From Euryarchaeota archaeon UBA130 (GTDB lineage: Archaea; Thermoplasmatota; Poseidoniia; Poseidoniales; Thalassarchaeaceae), in NCBI GenBank assembly GCA_002505775.1, contig DAVY01000004.1, positions 30,511-56,678 on the forward strand: a DNA stretch of 26,168 bases. The letters run 5' to 3'. Shown here one piece after another: positions 7,022 through 14,217 of this stretch. The translations under genes and the position numbers were made by a program. The notes beneath the pieces are model-generated. The model did no database searches, was not told the DNA's origin, and saw only the letters and a program-made list of their open reading frames with translations. How positions within the stretch are numbered: position 1 is the first letter of the stretch; every line of letters starts with the position of its first letter.

Positions 7022-9319
7022 TCAATCCTCCGGCTGCAAGACCCCGGGTACTGTGGCCGAAATTTTTCCCTTACATTCCTCCAGCCTTCTCCTAGCCAGT
7101 CTGTGTTGTGGGTCAATATCCAAGACCTTTCTCCAAGCATTAATCGCCTCTTTTGTGTCTCCCCGTTCATGCAAAATTGCGGCAATCATTAGCTTGGCAT
7201 CTATGTGCTTCGGATCGTTCCTAGATGCGCTCTCAAAGTCAGATAGCGCTTCCTCCCCTCTCCCGAAGTCGAGATAGAGGAGTCCCCTCTGATACCATGC
7301 ATCGGAATTATTTGGGTCTACTCTCAATGCTGAGTTAAGTGGCCTCTCTGCCTGCTCCGCCTTGTCCATAGCAATCAAACAAGTCCCTAGATGGACTAGT
7401 GCCATAACGTGTTCATCTCTACGATCCAGAATTCTCCTGAGCTCGGCCTCGGCCTCTTTCCAGTCTCCGAGATTCATCAGTACCTCTGCCCTTCTCTGAC
7501 GAGCAATGAGGAGTGTTGGGGATGTTGATATTAGATGATCGGCATCGTCTAGTGATGAGTCCAGATCGCCCTTCAGAAGAGATGCAGAACATCTATTGAG
7601 CCTGGCCCGAATATGACTCGAGTCCATATTCAGTACTTTGGAGAAAAGAGTCTGCGCCTCGGTCAGTCTCCCTTGTTTGGCTGCGATGAGCCCCCTGATG
7701 AACGGAACCACAGGATGGTCATGTAAGTGGGTTGCGGCTTCCGCGACATGTGTGTTGGCTTGGTCTAGCTTTCCCTGCTCGATGCATAATTGTGCCTCCT
7801 CGAGGGGGATTGATGTGTGCTCTGGAATTAGTCTCCTAGCCCTAACTAAGGCGACTTCTGCCTCATTTAAAGATCCCTGATACCTTAGTGCCCTAGACCT
7901 TCCCAACCAAGCAAGTCCGCTCTCTCTATCATGATCTATCGCGGCATCAAATGAAATTAGGGCGTCTATCAAGAGGATTTGGTCGTGAGTTCCATAATCA
8001 TCTCTGTACTGCTCAGCATCATGCAGATGCAGTCTGCCCTCCATCACGTGCATGCAGGCGCTATCCCAGCACTCGGGAGGGGCTTCGTTGAGGGTTTCCT
8101 TAGCCCACTCTATTGAGCCGGCCTTTAGAAGAACTAAGCTAAGTCTCGCCCTAGCTTGGGCATCTCCGGGGGCAGTCTCGATATGCTCCTCCAAGACTGC
8201 ACGAGCAGCGTCCAGCCTTCCTTCATTTTCTAACACCTCAGCCTCCATAATAACCCCATACTCGCCCAAGGCAGTGGCCCTCCTTATGCTCCTGATTGCC
8301 TCCTTTGAGTTACCCTCCCCTGCTGCAAGTATCCTTGCATGTAGCAACCAAGCCGGGCCACTCTCATCATTCACCTCTATCGCGGATGTGATTGCTTCCA
8401 TAGCCGCACCAGCCTCTCCGAGAAGGAGTAGCTTCGCCGCTCTCTCTATGAGAAGGGGAGCGTCCGATGGATCTAGATCGGAAGTTGGACCTGTGATCCT
8501 CGATTCCTTCGCTCTCATGGCGATTTCGGAAAGTCTTGCTGAGTCTTCGGTCTCTTCAAGTGGTTGGCCCAGTGCAACCAATCTGGTCTTGTTCCTTAGG
8601 TACCTTTCATCTTCAGAACCGACAAGGATAGATGCCTGTTCCGCCAATGCCTCAACATCATCCGGATTTGACGCAAGCAGTCTTTCCAGGGTTCTATCCA
8701 GTGAGTCTAGCTCTCCAGATTCTCTCTGAATCCTTGCAAGCGAGCGCAGGGAGGTTGAGTCCTCCGGGTCCATCAGGTTCGCCATCTTGTAGCAGTCAGC
8801 GGCTCTTGAAGTCCTTGCAGAGGCATGGAAAAGGCCCCCTAGGATTCTTTGCTCGCTACCATTGAGTTCCAGATCTTCTGCCTTCATCTCCGCCTCTGTA
8901 AGTATAGCATCCAGTCTTTCTACCAGTGGAAGCAACCCTGGGAGAATGGAGTCGCTATCAACGGAGATACCATCATGCTTCTCGATTATGGCCTTGGCTG
9001 CATGTGTTGCTATTGCGCATGACTCACTTGAGCTGACTGCTACACCTTGATCGAATAGCAAATTCTCCGCACTTTCGAGTTTGCGATGTACACCTAGTAG
9101 ATTTCGGACTTCAGGAGTCTCTCCGAGAATTGTATCCACCCCTCTGGAAAGAAGGTCCAACCTCTGGGTCGTGTCAGTGAGATTCGACTGTAGGGTCCCC
9201 ATTCTACTCATCATTCTGTCTCTGTGATTCAGGACAGATCTATGTCTCAGCCATAGTGCAAGAACCGTTACTCCAAGTATCCCGTATAGGGCAAGGATAC
9301 CAGCCGTGGTCTGATCCAT
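7022..9319 (-). CDS. Membrane-anchored TPR-repeat protein
   Basis: This 765-residue protein starts with one hydrophobic helix (about residues 8-23, ILALYGILGVTVLALW) followed by Arg/His-rich residues. A short helical or coiled-coil stretch comes next, then a long run of degenerate tetratricopeptide repeats to the C terminus, with recognisable units such as AWYQRGLLYLDFGRGEEALS and AKLMIAAILHERGDTKEAIN. TPR arrays hold protein partners, so this is probably a scaffold on the inner face of the membrane; no enzyme motif is seen. The charge after the helix suggests the repeats are cytoplasmic. It sits between dnaG and a thioredoxin-fold gene on the same strand. The partner is not evident. Confidence 0.88.
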   Translation of the reverse strand: MDQTTAGILALYGILGVTVLALWLRHRSVLNHRDRMMSRMGTLQSNLTDTTQRLDLLSRGVDTILGETPEVRNLLGVHRKLESAENLLFDQGVAVSSSESCAIATHAAKAIIEKHDGISVDSDSILPGLLPLVERLDAILTEAEMKAEDLELNGSEQRILGGLFHASARTSRAADCYKMANLMDPEDSTSLRSLARIQRESGELDSLDRTLERLLASNPDDVEALAEQASILVGSEDERYLRNKTRLVALGQPLEETEDSARLSEIAMRAKESRITGPTSDLDPSDAPLLIERAAKLLLLGEAGAAMEAITSAIEVNDESGPAWLLHARILAAGEGNSKEAIRSIRRATALGEYGVIMEAEVLENEGRLDAARAVLEEHIETAPGDAQARARLSLVLLKAGSIEWAKETLNEAPPECWDSACMHVMEGRLHLHDAEQYRDDYGTHDQILLIDALISFDAAIDHDRESGLAWLGRSRALRYQGSLNEAEVALVRARRLIPEHTSIPLEEAQLCIEQGKLDQANTHVAEAATHLHDHPVVPFIRGLIAAKQGRLTEAQTLFSKVLNMDSSHIRARLNRCSASLLKGDLDSSLDDADHLISTSPTLLIARQRRAEVLMNLGDWKEAEAELRRILDRRDEHVMALVHLGTCLIAMDKAEQAERPLNSALRVDPNNSDAWYQRGLLYLDFGRGEEALSDFESASRNDPKHIDAKLMIAAILHERGDTKEAINAWRKVLDIDPQHRLARRRLEECKGKISATVPGVLQPED

Positions 9320-9363
9320 CGTAGTCAGCGGAACTGTTGGACTTTTGATGCCTTCTGCTGGTA

Positions 9364-9417
9364 GGCATGGTCAGACGTAGGTTCTGTACGGGACTACGTC
9401 CCGCCGTGGAGCATGCC
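9364..9417. other. Hairpin-forming spacer between dnaG and the TPR gene
   Basis: The 99-nt gap between the dnaG stop and the TPR start contains nested inverted repeats. The outer arms are GGCATG (9364-9369) and CATGCC (9412-9417). Inside are two overlapping, mutually exclusive hairpins: GACGTAG (9374-9380) with CTACGTC (9394-9400), and CGGGAC (9389-9394) with GTCCCG (9398-9403). This could be a terminator or processing structure, or a regulatory switch for the TPR gene. Confidence 0.45.
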
Positions 9418-9418
9418 A

Positions 9419-10585
9419 TCAGAGATCTTCTGCGGAGTAAGCCTGGACGTTGCCCTTTCGCGTAACTCCCCCTACCGATGTCCCGAGAACATTCTCTATC
9501 CCAGCTCCAGACGCTAGCTCGAATATCCTATCATTGATTTTTCCAGCGAACACTAATCCTGTGGCGCCAGTCGAATCTGCCATCGCTCCGGCCAATGCCC
9601 TGGCACCGATTGGATCTGATCCAGACCCATCTTCCATGATGATTACCGCGTTATTCTTCTTTAGGCCGTCCAGGTGTGTAGCCCAGTCCTTTACATGGTC
9701 TGGTGCCACCAATGACTCGCTTCCCCTACCAACTGATTTGTCGTCCTCTTTGTTGAGCTCTGACTGAATCCTAGCCACGGCCTTGCTAGCCGCCTCTTTT
9801 TGTTGGAGGTGCTTGGTGATCACCTTTCCTTCCAAGTGTTCTACTTCTCTGCTTTGGGGCGCCATTGCAACATGGGTCAGTGACTTGCCGAGTTGCCCGT
9901 TAATTTCCATGAGCAGGAGCTTGCCTCCCCTGTCTCCGTCAATGAAGGCTGTTACTCCCTTCTTGCTTTTGGCCAACTCAACCAATTGTGGCTTTATTCC
10001 GGAGCCCATTGTCGCTATTGCATTCTTTATTCCAAACTTTAGTAGGTTCCTGACGTCGTTCCTTCCTTCAACGATGATGATAGCCTCAGACTCGGTAACG
10101 TTGGGCCCTGCAGTCATACCATGATATTCAGTTTCCTTGTCTAGCGTGAGTACCGCTCTGACTTCCTCTAGGATGTTCTTCGAGTCATCGACTCCTGAAT
10201 TCACCATATTCAGCAAGAGTTGCTTTCCTCTCTCGATAACATGGTCCCTCTTCGACGATTGTTGGTTCTCTATCAGTTTAACTTTGATTACGGACTTGCA
10301 CGGTCCGATTCTGTCTATCGTTTCCAGAGCGGCTCCTATTACGGCTGTACTGACCTGATCTAGAGATGAGGATACTAGAATCTCTCCCTGTACCTTACCT
10401 TTGTTCTGATGTAGAATTACATCGACGTGTCCTATTCTACCGGTTCTCTGTAGTTTCCTGAGTTGTAGAGACTCCCCCAACAGACCCTCAGTCTGTCCGA
10501 AAATCGCACCTACAACGTCCTTTCTCTGGACGTTTCCATCCGTTCGGATGGTTGCGTGTATTACGTACTTTCCTTCTTGTGACAT
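9419..10585 (-). CDS. dnaG: Archaeal DnaG (TOPRIM-domain primase/exosome-associated protein)
   Basis: The 388-residue protein matches archaeal DnaG. An N-terminal domain of about 165 residues begins SQEGKYVIHATIRTDGNVQR. A TOPRIM domain follows, with Glu173 in IIIVEGRNDV and Asp216 and Asp218 in FIDGDRGG, the acidic residues that bind magnesium. Archaeal DnaG can make short RNA primers in vitro and is known as a subunit of the RNA exosome, so its role may be RNA tailing and degradation as well as replication. ATG 10585 is preceded by a good AAGGAG ribosome site. The frame stays open upstream to 10783, but that extension resembles nothing in the family and contains hairpins. It heads a minus-strand run with the TPR and thioredoxin-fold genes. 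Confidence 0.95.
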   Translation of the reverse strand: MSQEGKYVIHATIRTDGNVQRKDVVGAIFGQTEGLLGESLQLRKLQRTGRIGHVDVILHQNKGKVQGEILVSSSLDQVSTAVIGAALETIDRIGPCKSVIKVKLIENQQSSKRDHVIERGKQLLLNMVNSGVDDSKNILEEVRAVLTLDKETEYHGMTAGPNVTESEAIIIVEGRNDVRNLLKFGIKNAIATMGSGIKPQLVELAKSKKGVTAFIDGDRGGKLLLMEINGQLGKSLTHVAMAPQSREVEHLEGKVITKHLQQKEAASKAVARIQSELNKEDDKSVGRGSESLVAPDHVKDWATHLDGLKKNNAVIIMEDGSGSDPIGARALAGAMADSTGATGLVFAGKINDRIFELASGAGIENVLGTSVGGVTRKGNVQAYSAEDL

Positions 10586-10827
10586 ATTTTCATTTCTCCT
10601 TCGCTGTTTGGCCCACTTTTGGGGCTTCGTTCCAGTAGCCGAAATTTCGGCGATGATGGGTGTGTTACACCCTCGAGTAGGCCTAAGCTTGTTGTGGCCG
10701 ACCGGTTCATCATTCATGAACGCTCCTGATGTATCTGTGGGTTGGGTACATGTATCTAGTCCCCTAAAGGTCATGAGGCCCACTGACTAGGCGAAGCGGA
10801 TATGTGTGAGTTGCCTCACGGGATACT
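10586..10827. other. Structured spacer upstream of dnaG with several inverted repeats
   Basis: This 242-nt divergent gap carries a series of palindromes: GCCGAAATTTCGGC (10638-10651, perfect), GGGTGT-gtt-ACACCC (10658-10672), GTTCAT-cattc-ATGAAC (about 10703-10719) and GTGAG-ttgc-CTCAC (10806-10819). It contains an AAGGAG site for dnaG on the minus strand. No clear TATA box, tRNA, SRP or RNase P signature was recognised. It may be a long structured leader of dnaG, a small RNA gene, or operators for both directions. Confidence 0.4.
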
Positions 10828-11037
10828 GTGCCGGGACGCCTCCTCCCATCAGAAGACCCCATTGCAGAGAGTGTGCTGGAGTGGACCATCACAAGGGACT
10901 CCAGAGATATCAGGCAACTGATGGTGTGGATGGAGGAGTCCGAGGGGAGGAAGGAGAGGGCTATTTTCATGAGCAGGGCTCTGGATTTGATGGATGAAAT
11001 ACAGTATGCCCTGAGTAGGCTCGATGAGCTGAGGTGA
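10828..11037 (+). CDS. Small helical protein of unknown function, paired with mobA-like gene
   Basis: A 69-residue frame starts at GTG 10828 and ends four bases before the next gene. It is charged and predicted helical (RDIRQLMVWMEESEGRK, then MDEIQYALSRLDELR), with no Cys, signal peptide or membrane segment. I do not recognise it. Reasons to think it is real are codon use like the neighbours (AGG, GAG, ATC), the tight spacing to the mobA-like start, and its last codons supplying the GAGGTGA ribosome site for that gene. The start is uncertain because no ATG is available near it. Confidence 0.6.
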   Translation: MPGRLLPSEDPIAESVLEWTITRDSRDIRQLMVWMEESEGRKERAIFMSRALDLMDEIQYALSRLDELR

Positions 11038-11041
11038 GAGT

Positions 11042-11593
11042 ATGCGTTCACTGATACTGGCCGGAGGCAGGTCTACCCGTATGGGTACTGACAAGTGCTT
11101 GATCGAAATTGATGGCGTTGCGTGTATACAGAGGGTTGCAATGGCCTTGGCAGAGGCAGGTTTGGAGCCAATCAGAATATCTGTTTCGTCTCCGGAACAT
11201 ATGGAGAAATATGGAAGTGTGATAGATCCTAGCCTCCAAGTGGAATGGGTTGTGGATTCCGTTCCAAATGCTGGGCCTATTGAGGCTATTCTCGAGGCTT
11301 TGACCGATCCGTTCTGCAATGATCCGTTGCAAATAGCTCCAGTTGATGTTCCATGGCTGGAGATGGGTACCCTCTTGGATCTTGAGAGTAGAATAGGCGA
11401 CAATGCTGTTGCAATTCCGATTAGCTCAGGGGTTTTACACCCACTTCTTTCCCTTTTGAGGCCTAAGGTAGCTGATTCCATAGGCTCTGATAGGAGGCCC
11501 TTGAAGGAACAGCTCTCAGAAATCGACCATGTCATAGTTGAAGTGGATGAGAGATCCGTGAAGAACATCAACAGACCCGAGGACCTAGACTGA
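11042..11593 (+). CDS. MobA-like nucleotidyltransferase (molybdenum cofactor guanylyltransferase family)
   Basis: The 183-residue protein opens with MRSLILAGGRSTRMGTDK, the nucleotide-binding signature of MobA-type enzymes (LAGG-x-S/T-x-RMG-x-DK). A later APVDVPWL matches the acidic metal-binding strand usually written CDMPF. MobA attaches GMP to molybdopterin, giving the dinucleotide cofactor of molybdo-enzymes. Related enzymes with the same fold act on sugars or on coenzyme precursors, so the exact substrate is inferred. The AGGTGAG sequence just before ATG 11042 is a strong ribosome site. It follows the 69-residue gene closely and overlaps the convergent purN by nine bases at the 3' end. 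No other molybdopterin synthesis gene is nearby; a MOSC protein lies at 23116. Confidence 0.82.
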   Translation: MRSLILAGGRSTRMGTDKCLIEIDGVACIQRVAMALAEAGLEPIRISVSSPEHMEKYGSVIDPSLQVEWVVDSVPNAGPIEAILEALTDPFCNDPLQIAPVDVPWLEMGTLLDLESRIGDNAVAIPISSGVLHPLLSLLRPKVADSIGSDRRPLKEQLSEIDHVIVEVDERSVKNINRPEDLD

Positions 11594-12220
11594 TACCCTA
11601 CCTGAAGATATGTCATCCAATACCTTTGGATAGAGCTCGTGCTCTTCTCGCTTTATCCTCTCGGTAAGGGTTTCCACGGTGTCCCCTGGAAGGATAGGGA
11701 CCTCCTTCTGTTGGATAATAGCCCCTGTATCTACGCCCTCGTCGACGAAGTGAACCGTACAACCTGTCTCCTTCGCTCCCGAGTCAATAGCGTCTCTCTG
11801 AGCGTGTGCGCCTGGGAATTTGGGCAGAAGCGAGGGGTGGATGTTTACCAGTCTGCCTTTCCAGTTGGAGACGAATGAGGGAGTAAGGATTCTCATGTAT
11901 CCGCTGAGAACAACCATCTCAATGTCATGGGAGGCGAGGGCTTCCATGATTCTCCTCTCGTGTTCCAGTCTCCTCTCTATCCCCTTCATTCCACCGGGAA
12001 GAGGGATTGAGAGGTGTTCAACGGATGAATCGGATGCATGCTTGAGGCCACCTGCTGATTCCACGTCAGAGATAACAAGGGATGTTACATGGTTTCTGCG
12101 CCCATTCGATTGGTGCCTCAGCAGGGCCTTCAAACCGGATCCTCCTCCTGATATCAGAACCGCGAGCCTGAGGGGGTCCTCTGACGTCGCTATCCTGGGG
12201 AGCAGGTAATCTCCACTCAT
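11585..12220 (-). CDS. purN: Phosphoribosylglycinamide formyltransferase
   Basis: This 211-residue enzyme carries out the third step of purine synthesis, transferring a formyl group from 10-formyl-tetrahydrofolate to glycinamide ribonucleotide. Landmarks are the phosphate loop LISGGGSGLKAL (about residues 22-33), SGYMRILTPSF, VNIHPSLLPKFPG with catalytic Asn127 and His129, and HFVDEGVDTGAII with the catalytic Asp164; the spacing is that of E. coli PurN (N106, H108, D144). EEHELYP completes the folate domain. The N terminus has about 16 extra residues before the core. A GAGG lies before ATG 12220. It is on the opposite strand to mobA and overlaps its end. PurH, a later enzyme of the same pathway, is encoded 2 kb away at 14218. 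Confidence 0.94.
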   Translation of the reverse strand: MSGDYLLPRIATSEDPLRLAVLISGGGSGLKALLRHQSNGRRNHVTSLVISDVESAGGLKHASDSSVEHLSIPLPGGMKGIERRLEHERRIMEALASHDIEMVVLSGYMRILTPSFVSNWKGRLVNIHPSLLPKFPGAHAQRDAIDSGAKETGCTVHFVDEGVDTGAIIQQKEVPILPGDTVETLTERIKREEHELYPKVLDDISSGRVSV

Positions 12221-12328
12221 GCGCCTCTGAGGGAGAGCTTGGGTTTCAGGTTAGTGATGCAGGTATCCGTGACATTACAAGAGGGACTGGACTTAAAGTG
12301 CGAGCCTCTCGGAGGGGCCGGAGTGAGT

Positions 12329-12814
12329 ATGGACAGGCTAGAGTCGGTGGATGAGATAGTGGAGAAGTACTCCGTTTCAAGCAGTCCAGCGAAGAGTAGG
12401 TTCTACACTGGACTTGGATCCATGTTTGTCGCATTCGCAATAATTGGTATATGGATTCCTGGGTGGCCCACCGTTTCTTGGGCCGTACCAGCGGCCTACT
12501 TCTTCTCAATATCAAGCGAGGGGCTATTCAGGTGGACGCTGACCAACGACTACTTTGGCTCTGCTGTCTTCGACTACTATGCAACGGGGAAGACCATTCC
12601 AAGACACGCTAAGTACGGGGTCGTGGGGCTGATAGCGGTGATGACCTCGCTCTCATCTTACTTTGTCTGGGCGGTTTCGACCAAGGGAAGTGGCTCTCTG
12701 TCCGACCCCTCTTCATGGGACGGAGCCGATCCGGGATTCGGGGCGGCTACTGTTCTACTGGTGGGATTGATTGGGATATGGTACGTTGGTTTCAGGGTAC
12801 CCACTAGGAATTAA
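12329..12814 (+). CDS. YbaN/DUF454-like membrane protein
   Basis: From ATG 12329, preceded by GGAGTGA, the protein has 161 residues with hydrophobic helices near 26-62 (two in tandem), 96-115 and 139-156. The segment IIGIWIPGWPTVSWAVPAAY followed by FRWTLTNDYFG and TGKTIPRHAKYG matches the DUF454 (YbaN) pattern of a GxxLPxxPT helix pair, a short loop and a basic IPRRAK segment. The family is a small inner-membrane protein of unknown role. Upstream in-frame starts (TTG 12239, ATG 12257) would add residues that do not resemble the family. The same-strand gene at 12867 also encodes a small membrane protein but appears to have its own promoter. Confidence 0.78.
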   Translation: MDRLESVDEIVEKYSVSSSPAKSRFYTGLGSMFVAFAIIGIWIPGWPTVSWAVPAAYFFSISSEGLFRWTLTNDYFGSAVFDYYATGKTIPRHAKYGVVGLIAVMTSLSSYFVWAVSTKGSGSLSDPSSWDGADPGFGAATVLLVGLIGIWYVGFRVPTRN

Positions 12815-12836
12815 GCACATTTCACGCAAAACACGC

Positions 12837-12844
12837 GTTTATTA
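12837..12844 (+). promoter_or_regulatory. Candidate TATA box before the 12867 start
   Basis: The octamer gtttatta is centred about 27 nt before ATG 12867, the spacing expected for a leaderless transcript. Confidence 0.45.
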
Positions 12845-12866
12845 CCGGTTGGAGAGTAGTAATGAC

Positions 12867-13100
12867 ATGGTAATGGAGTGTAATATTGACGCTAGGGGAA
12901 AGGCTATCAGGCTCTTCGGGGGTATGGCCTCCATAGTTGCGGGCTTTGGAGTCGCCTCAGTAGCATACTTCGGTCTGGTTGAGTTTCCTTACTTGTGGTA
13001 CGCCTCAGCAGGTCTACTTGCGGGTGGGACACTAGGGGTCTTTGAAGGATGGTCGGGCTGGTGCGTGGCCAGGGCAATGGGTATTTGGACGCCTATCTGA
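12867..13100 (+). CDS. Small DUF2892-like membrane protein
   Basis: This 77-residue protein has two predicted membrane helices (about residues 15-35 and 41-61) after a short N-terminal CNIDARGKAIRLFGG, and ends GWSGWCVARAMGIWTPI. The order N-x-D-x-x-x-R-x-x-R/G, two helices, then a G-x-C-x-x-x-x-x-G-I-x-T close is the pattern of DUF2892 proteins, the membrane part of YgaP-like sulfurtransferases. No rhodanese domain is attached here. Its function is unknown. ATG 12867 is favoured by the TATA-like box 27 nt upstream; an ATG two codons later is possible. It lies 52 bases after the YbaN-like gene on the same strand. Confidence 0.72.
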   Translation: MVMECNIDARGKAIRLFGGMASIVAGFGVASVAYFGLVEFPYLWYASAGLLAGGTLGVFEGWSGWCVARAMGIWTPI

Positions 13101-13117
13101 TTGAGGTCTTCCTCCAT

Positions 13118-13130
13118 CAATATTCAATTA
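13118..13130 (+). promoter_or_regulatory. Candidate TATA box before the CoA-transferase
   Basis: The AT-rich run caatattcaatta is centred about 28 nt before the paired ATG codons at 13152 and 13155, again fitting a leaderless start. Confidence 0.4.
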
Positions 13131-13151
13131 GCTAGTCGTTATAGTAACCTC

Positions 13152-14183
13152 ATGATGCCTCTAGAGGGGATAAGGGTCCTCGACCTGTCAAGAATTCTTG
13201 CAGGGCCCCATGCGGCACAATCTCTGTCCGATCTAGGTGCTGATGTGATCAAAGTGGAGGCCCCTTGGGGGGACGACTCCAGAACGTGGGGGCCCCCATT
13301 CCAACAAGGATTCGACGGAGGAGAGGTTGCTTCCTATTTCCTGTCATGCAACAGGGGGAAGAAGATAGTGTTCGCGAATCTAAAGAACGAGAGAGAAAGG
13401 GTTCGGAGCTTGATGGATACGGTGGACGTGGTAATTGAGAATTTCAAGCCTGGAGCTTTCGACCGGCTTCTTGGGCCCGTTAAGCCTGATCTGATTATTT
13501 GTAGCATATCTGGGTATGGCCAGGAGGGGCCCAGAAGGGATGAGCCGGCATTTGATTTAACCATGCAAGCAAGGAGCGGAATAATGTCTGTGACAGGTGA
13601 GGAGGATGGCCCTCCAGCTAAAGTTGGTGTTGCTTGGATTGACGTAATGACGGGGATGAATGCTGTCAGTTCTATACTAGCCTGTCTGCTCAGGCGAAAT
13701 AGAGGAGGGGGAGGGGCAAGGATAGACATATCATTGTGGGATACCGCGGTTTCGTCCTTGGTAAATCAGGGCCATAATGCGCTAGCAGGGATGGAGACGG
13801 GGAGGATGGGGAGTCGCCATCCAAATCTCGTACCATATAGGGTGTTTCGGGCGTCTGATGGCTGGTTCGCCATAGGCGTAGGCACGAGTGGCCAATGGGA
13901 GAAGATGGTAGATGCCCTTTCACTGAGCGTACCTGCATCTTGGAATGAAAATAGAGTTAGGATACAAAAGAGGGATGAGGTCGAAAGGATGGTCCAGGAT
14001 ACAATTGGAGAATTCACAAGAGCTGAGTTGGAGGGACTGCTACAAGGGGTTCCTTGCGCTCCAGTGAATACGATATCAGAGGCTTTGGACGACCCGCAAT
14101 CTAAATCTCGAGGTAACGTGATCGAATACAGTGGGGTTCCCACGTTAGCTAGCCCGTTTCGGTTCATATCTTCCACTGAATGA
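13152..14183 (+). CDS. Class III CoA-transferase (CaiB/BaiF family)
   Basis: The protein, 343 residues from ATG 13152, begins MMPLEGIRVLDLSRILAGPH, the standard opening of family III CoA-transferases, followed by LGADVIKVEAPWGDD and NRGKKIVFANLKNE. Asp135 in AFDLTMQARSG matches the catalytic aspartate that carries the CoA thioester intermediate. CAPVNTISEALDDPQ and a late ASPFRF close the fold. Such enzymes exchange CoA between acids (for example carnitine, formate/oxalate, succinate or 2-methylacyl acids); the acid used here is unknown. At about 343 residues it is shorter than the usual 380-410, mostly at the C terminus, with no sign of a frameshift. It stands alone on its strand and converges on purH. 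Confidence 0.9.
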   Translation: MMPLEGIRVLDLSRILAGPHAAQSLSDLGADVIKVEAPWGDDSRTWGPPFQQGFDGGEVASYFLSCNRGKKIVFANLKNERERVRSLMDTVDVVIENFKPGAFDRLLGPVKPDLIICSISGYGQEGPRRDEPAFDLTMQARSGIMSVTGEEDGPPAKVGVAWIDVMTGMNAVSSILACLLRRNRGGGGARIDISLWDTAVSSLVNQGHNALAGMETGRMGSRHPNLVPYRVFRASDGWFAIGVGTSGQWEKMVDALSLSVPASWNENRVRIQKRDEVERMVQDTIGEFTRAELEGLLQGVPCAPVNTISEALDDPQSKSRGNVIEYSGVPTLASPFRFISSTE

Positions 14184-14217
14184 GTGCACGAGATCTCTGT
14201 GTCCCAAGTAAGAATGG

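Noticed and set aside
6997..7185. N-terminal extension of the thioredoxin-fold protein
   Set aside because: It overlaps the end of the TPR gene, and the family opening begins at ATG 6996.
8052..8729. 225-codon plus-strand frame inside the TPR gene
   Set aside because: It is low-complexity Ser/Ala/Leu sequence arising opposite TPR codons.
10586..10783. N-terminal extension of DnaG by 66 codons
   Set aside because: A strong ribosome site precedes ATG 10585, the family begins there, and the extension consists of palindromic, non-family sequence.
10849..11616. 255-codon minus-strand frame opposite the mobA-like gene
   Set aside because: It covers a well-supported gene, is Ser-rich in the way of antisense frames here, and has no recognisable motif.
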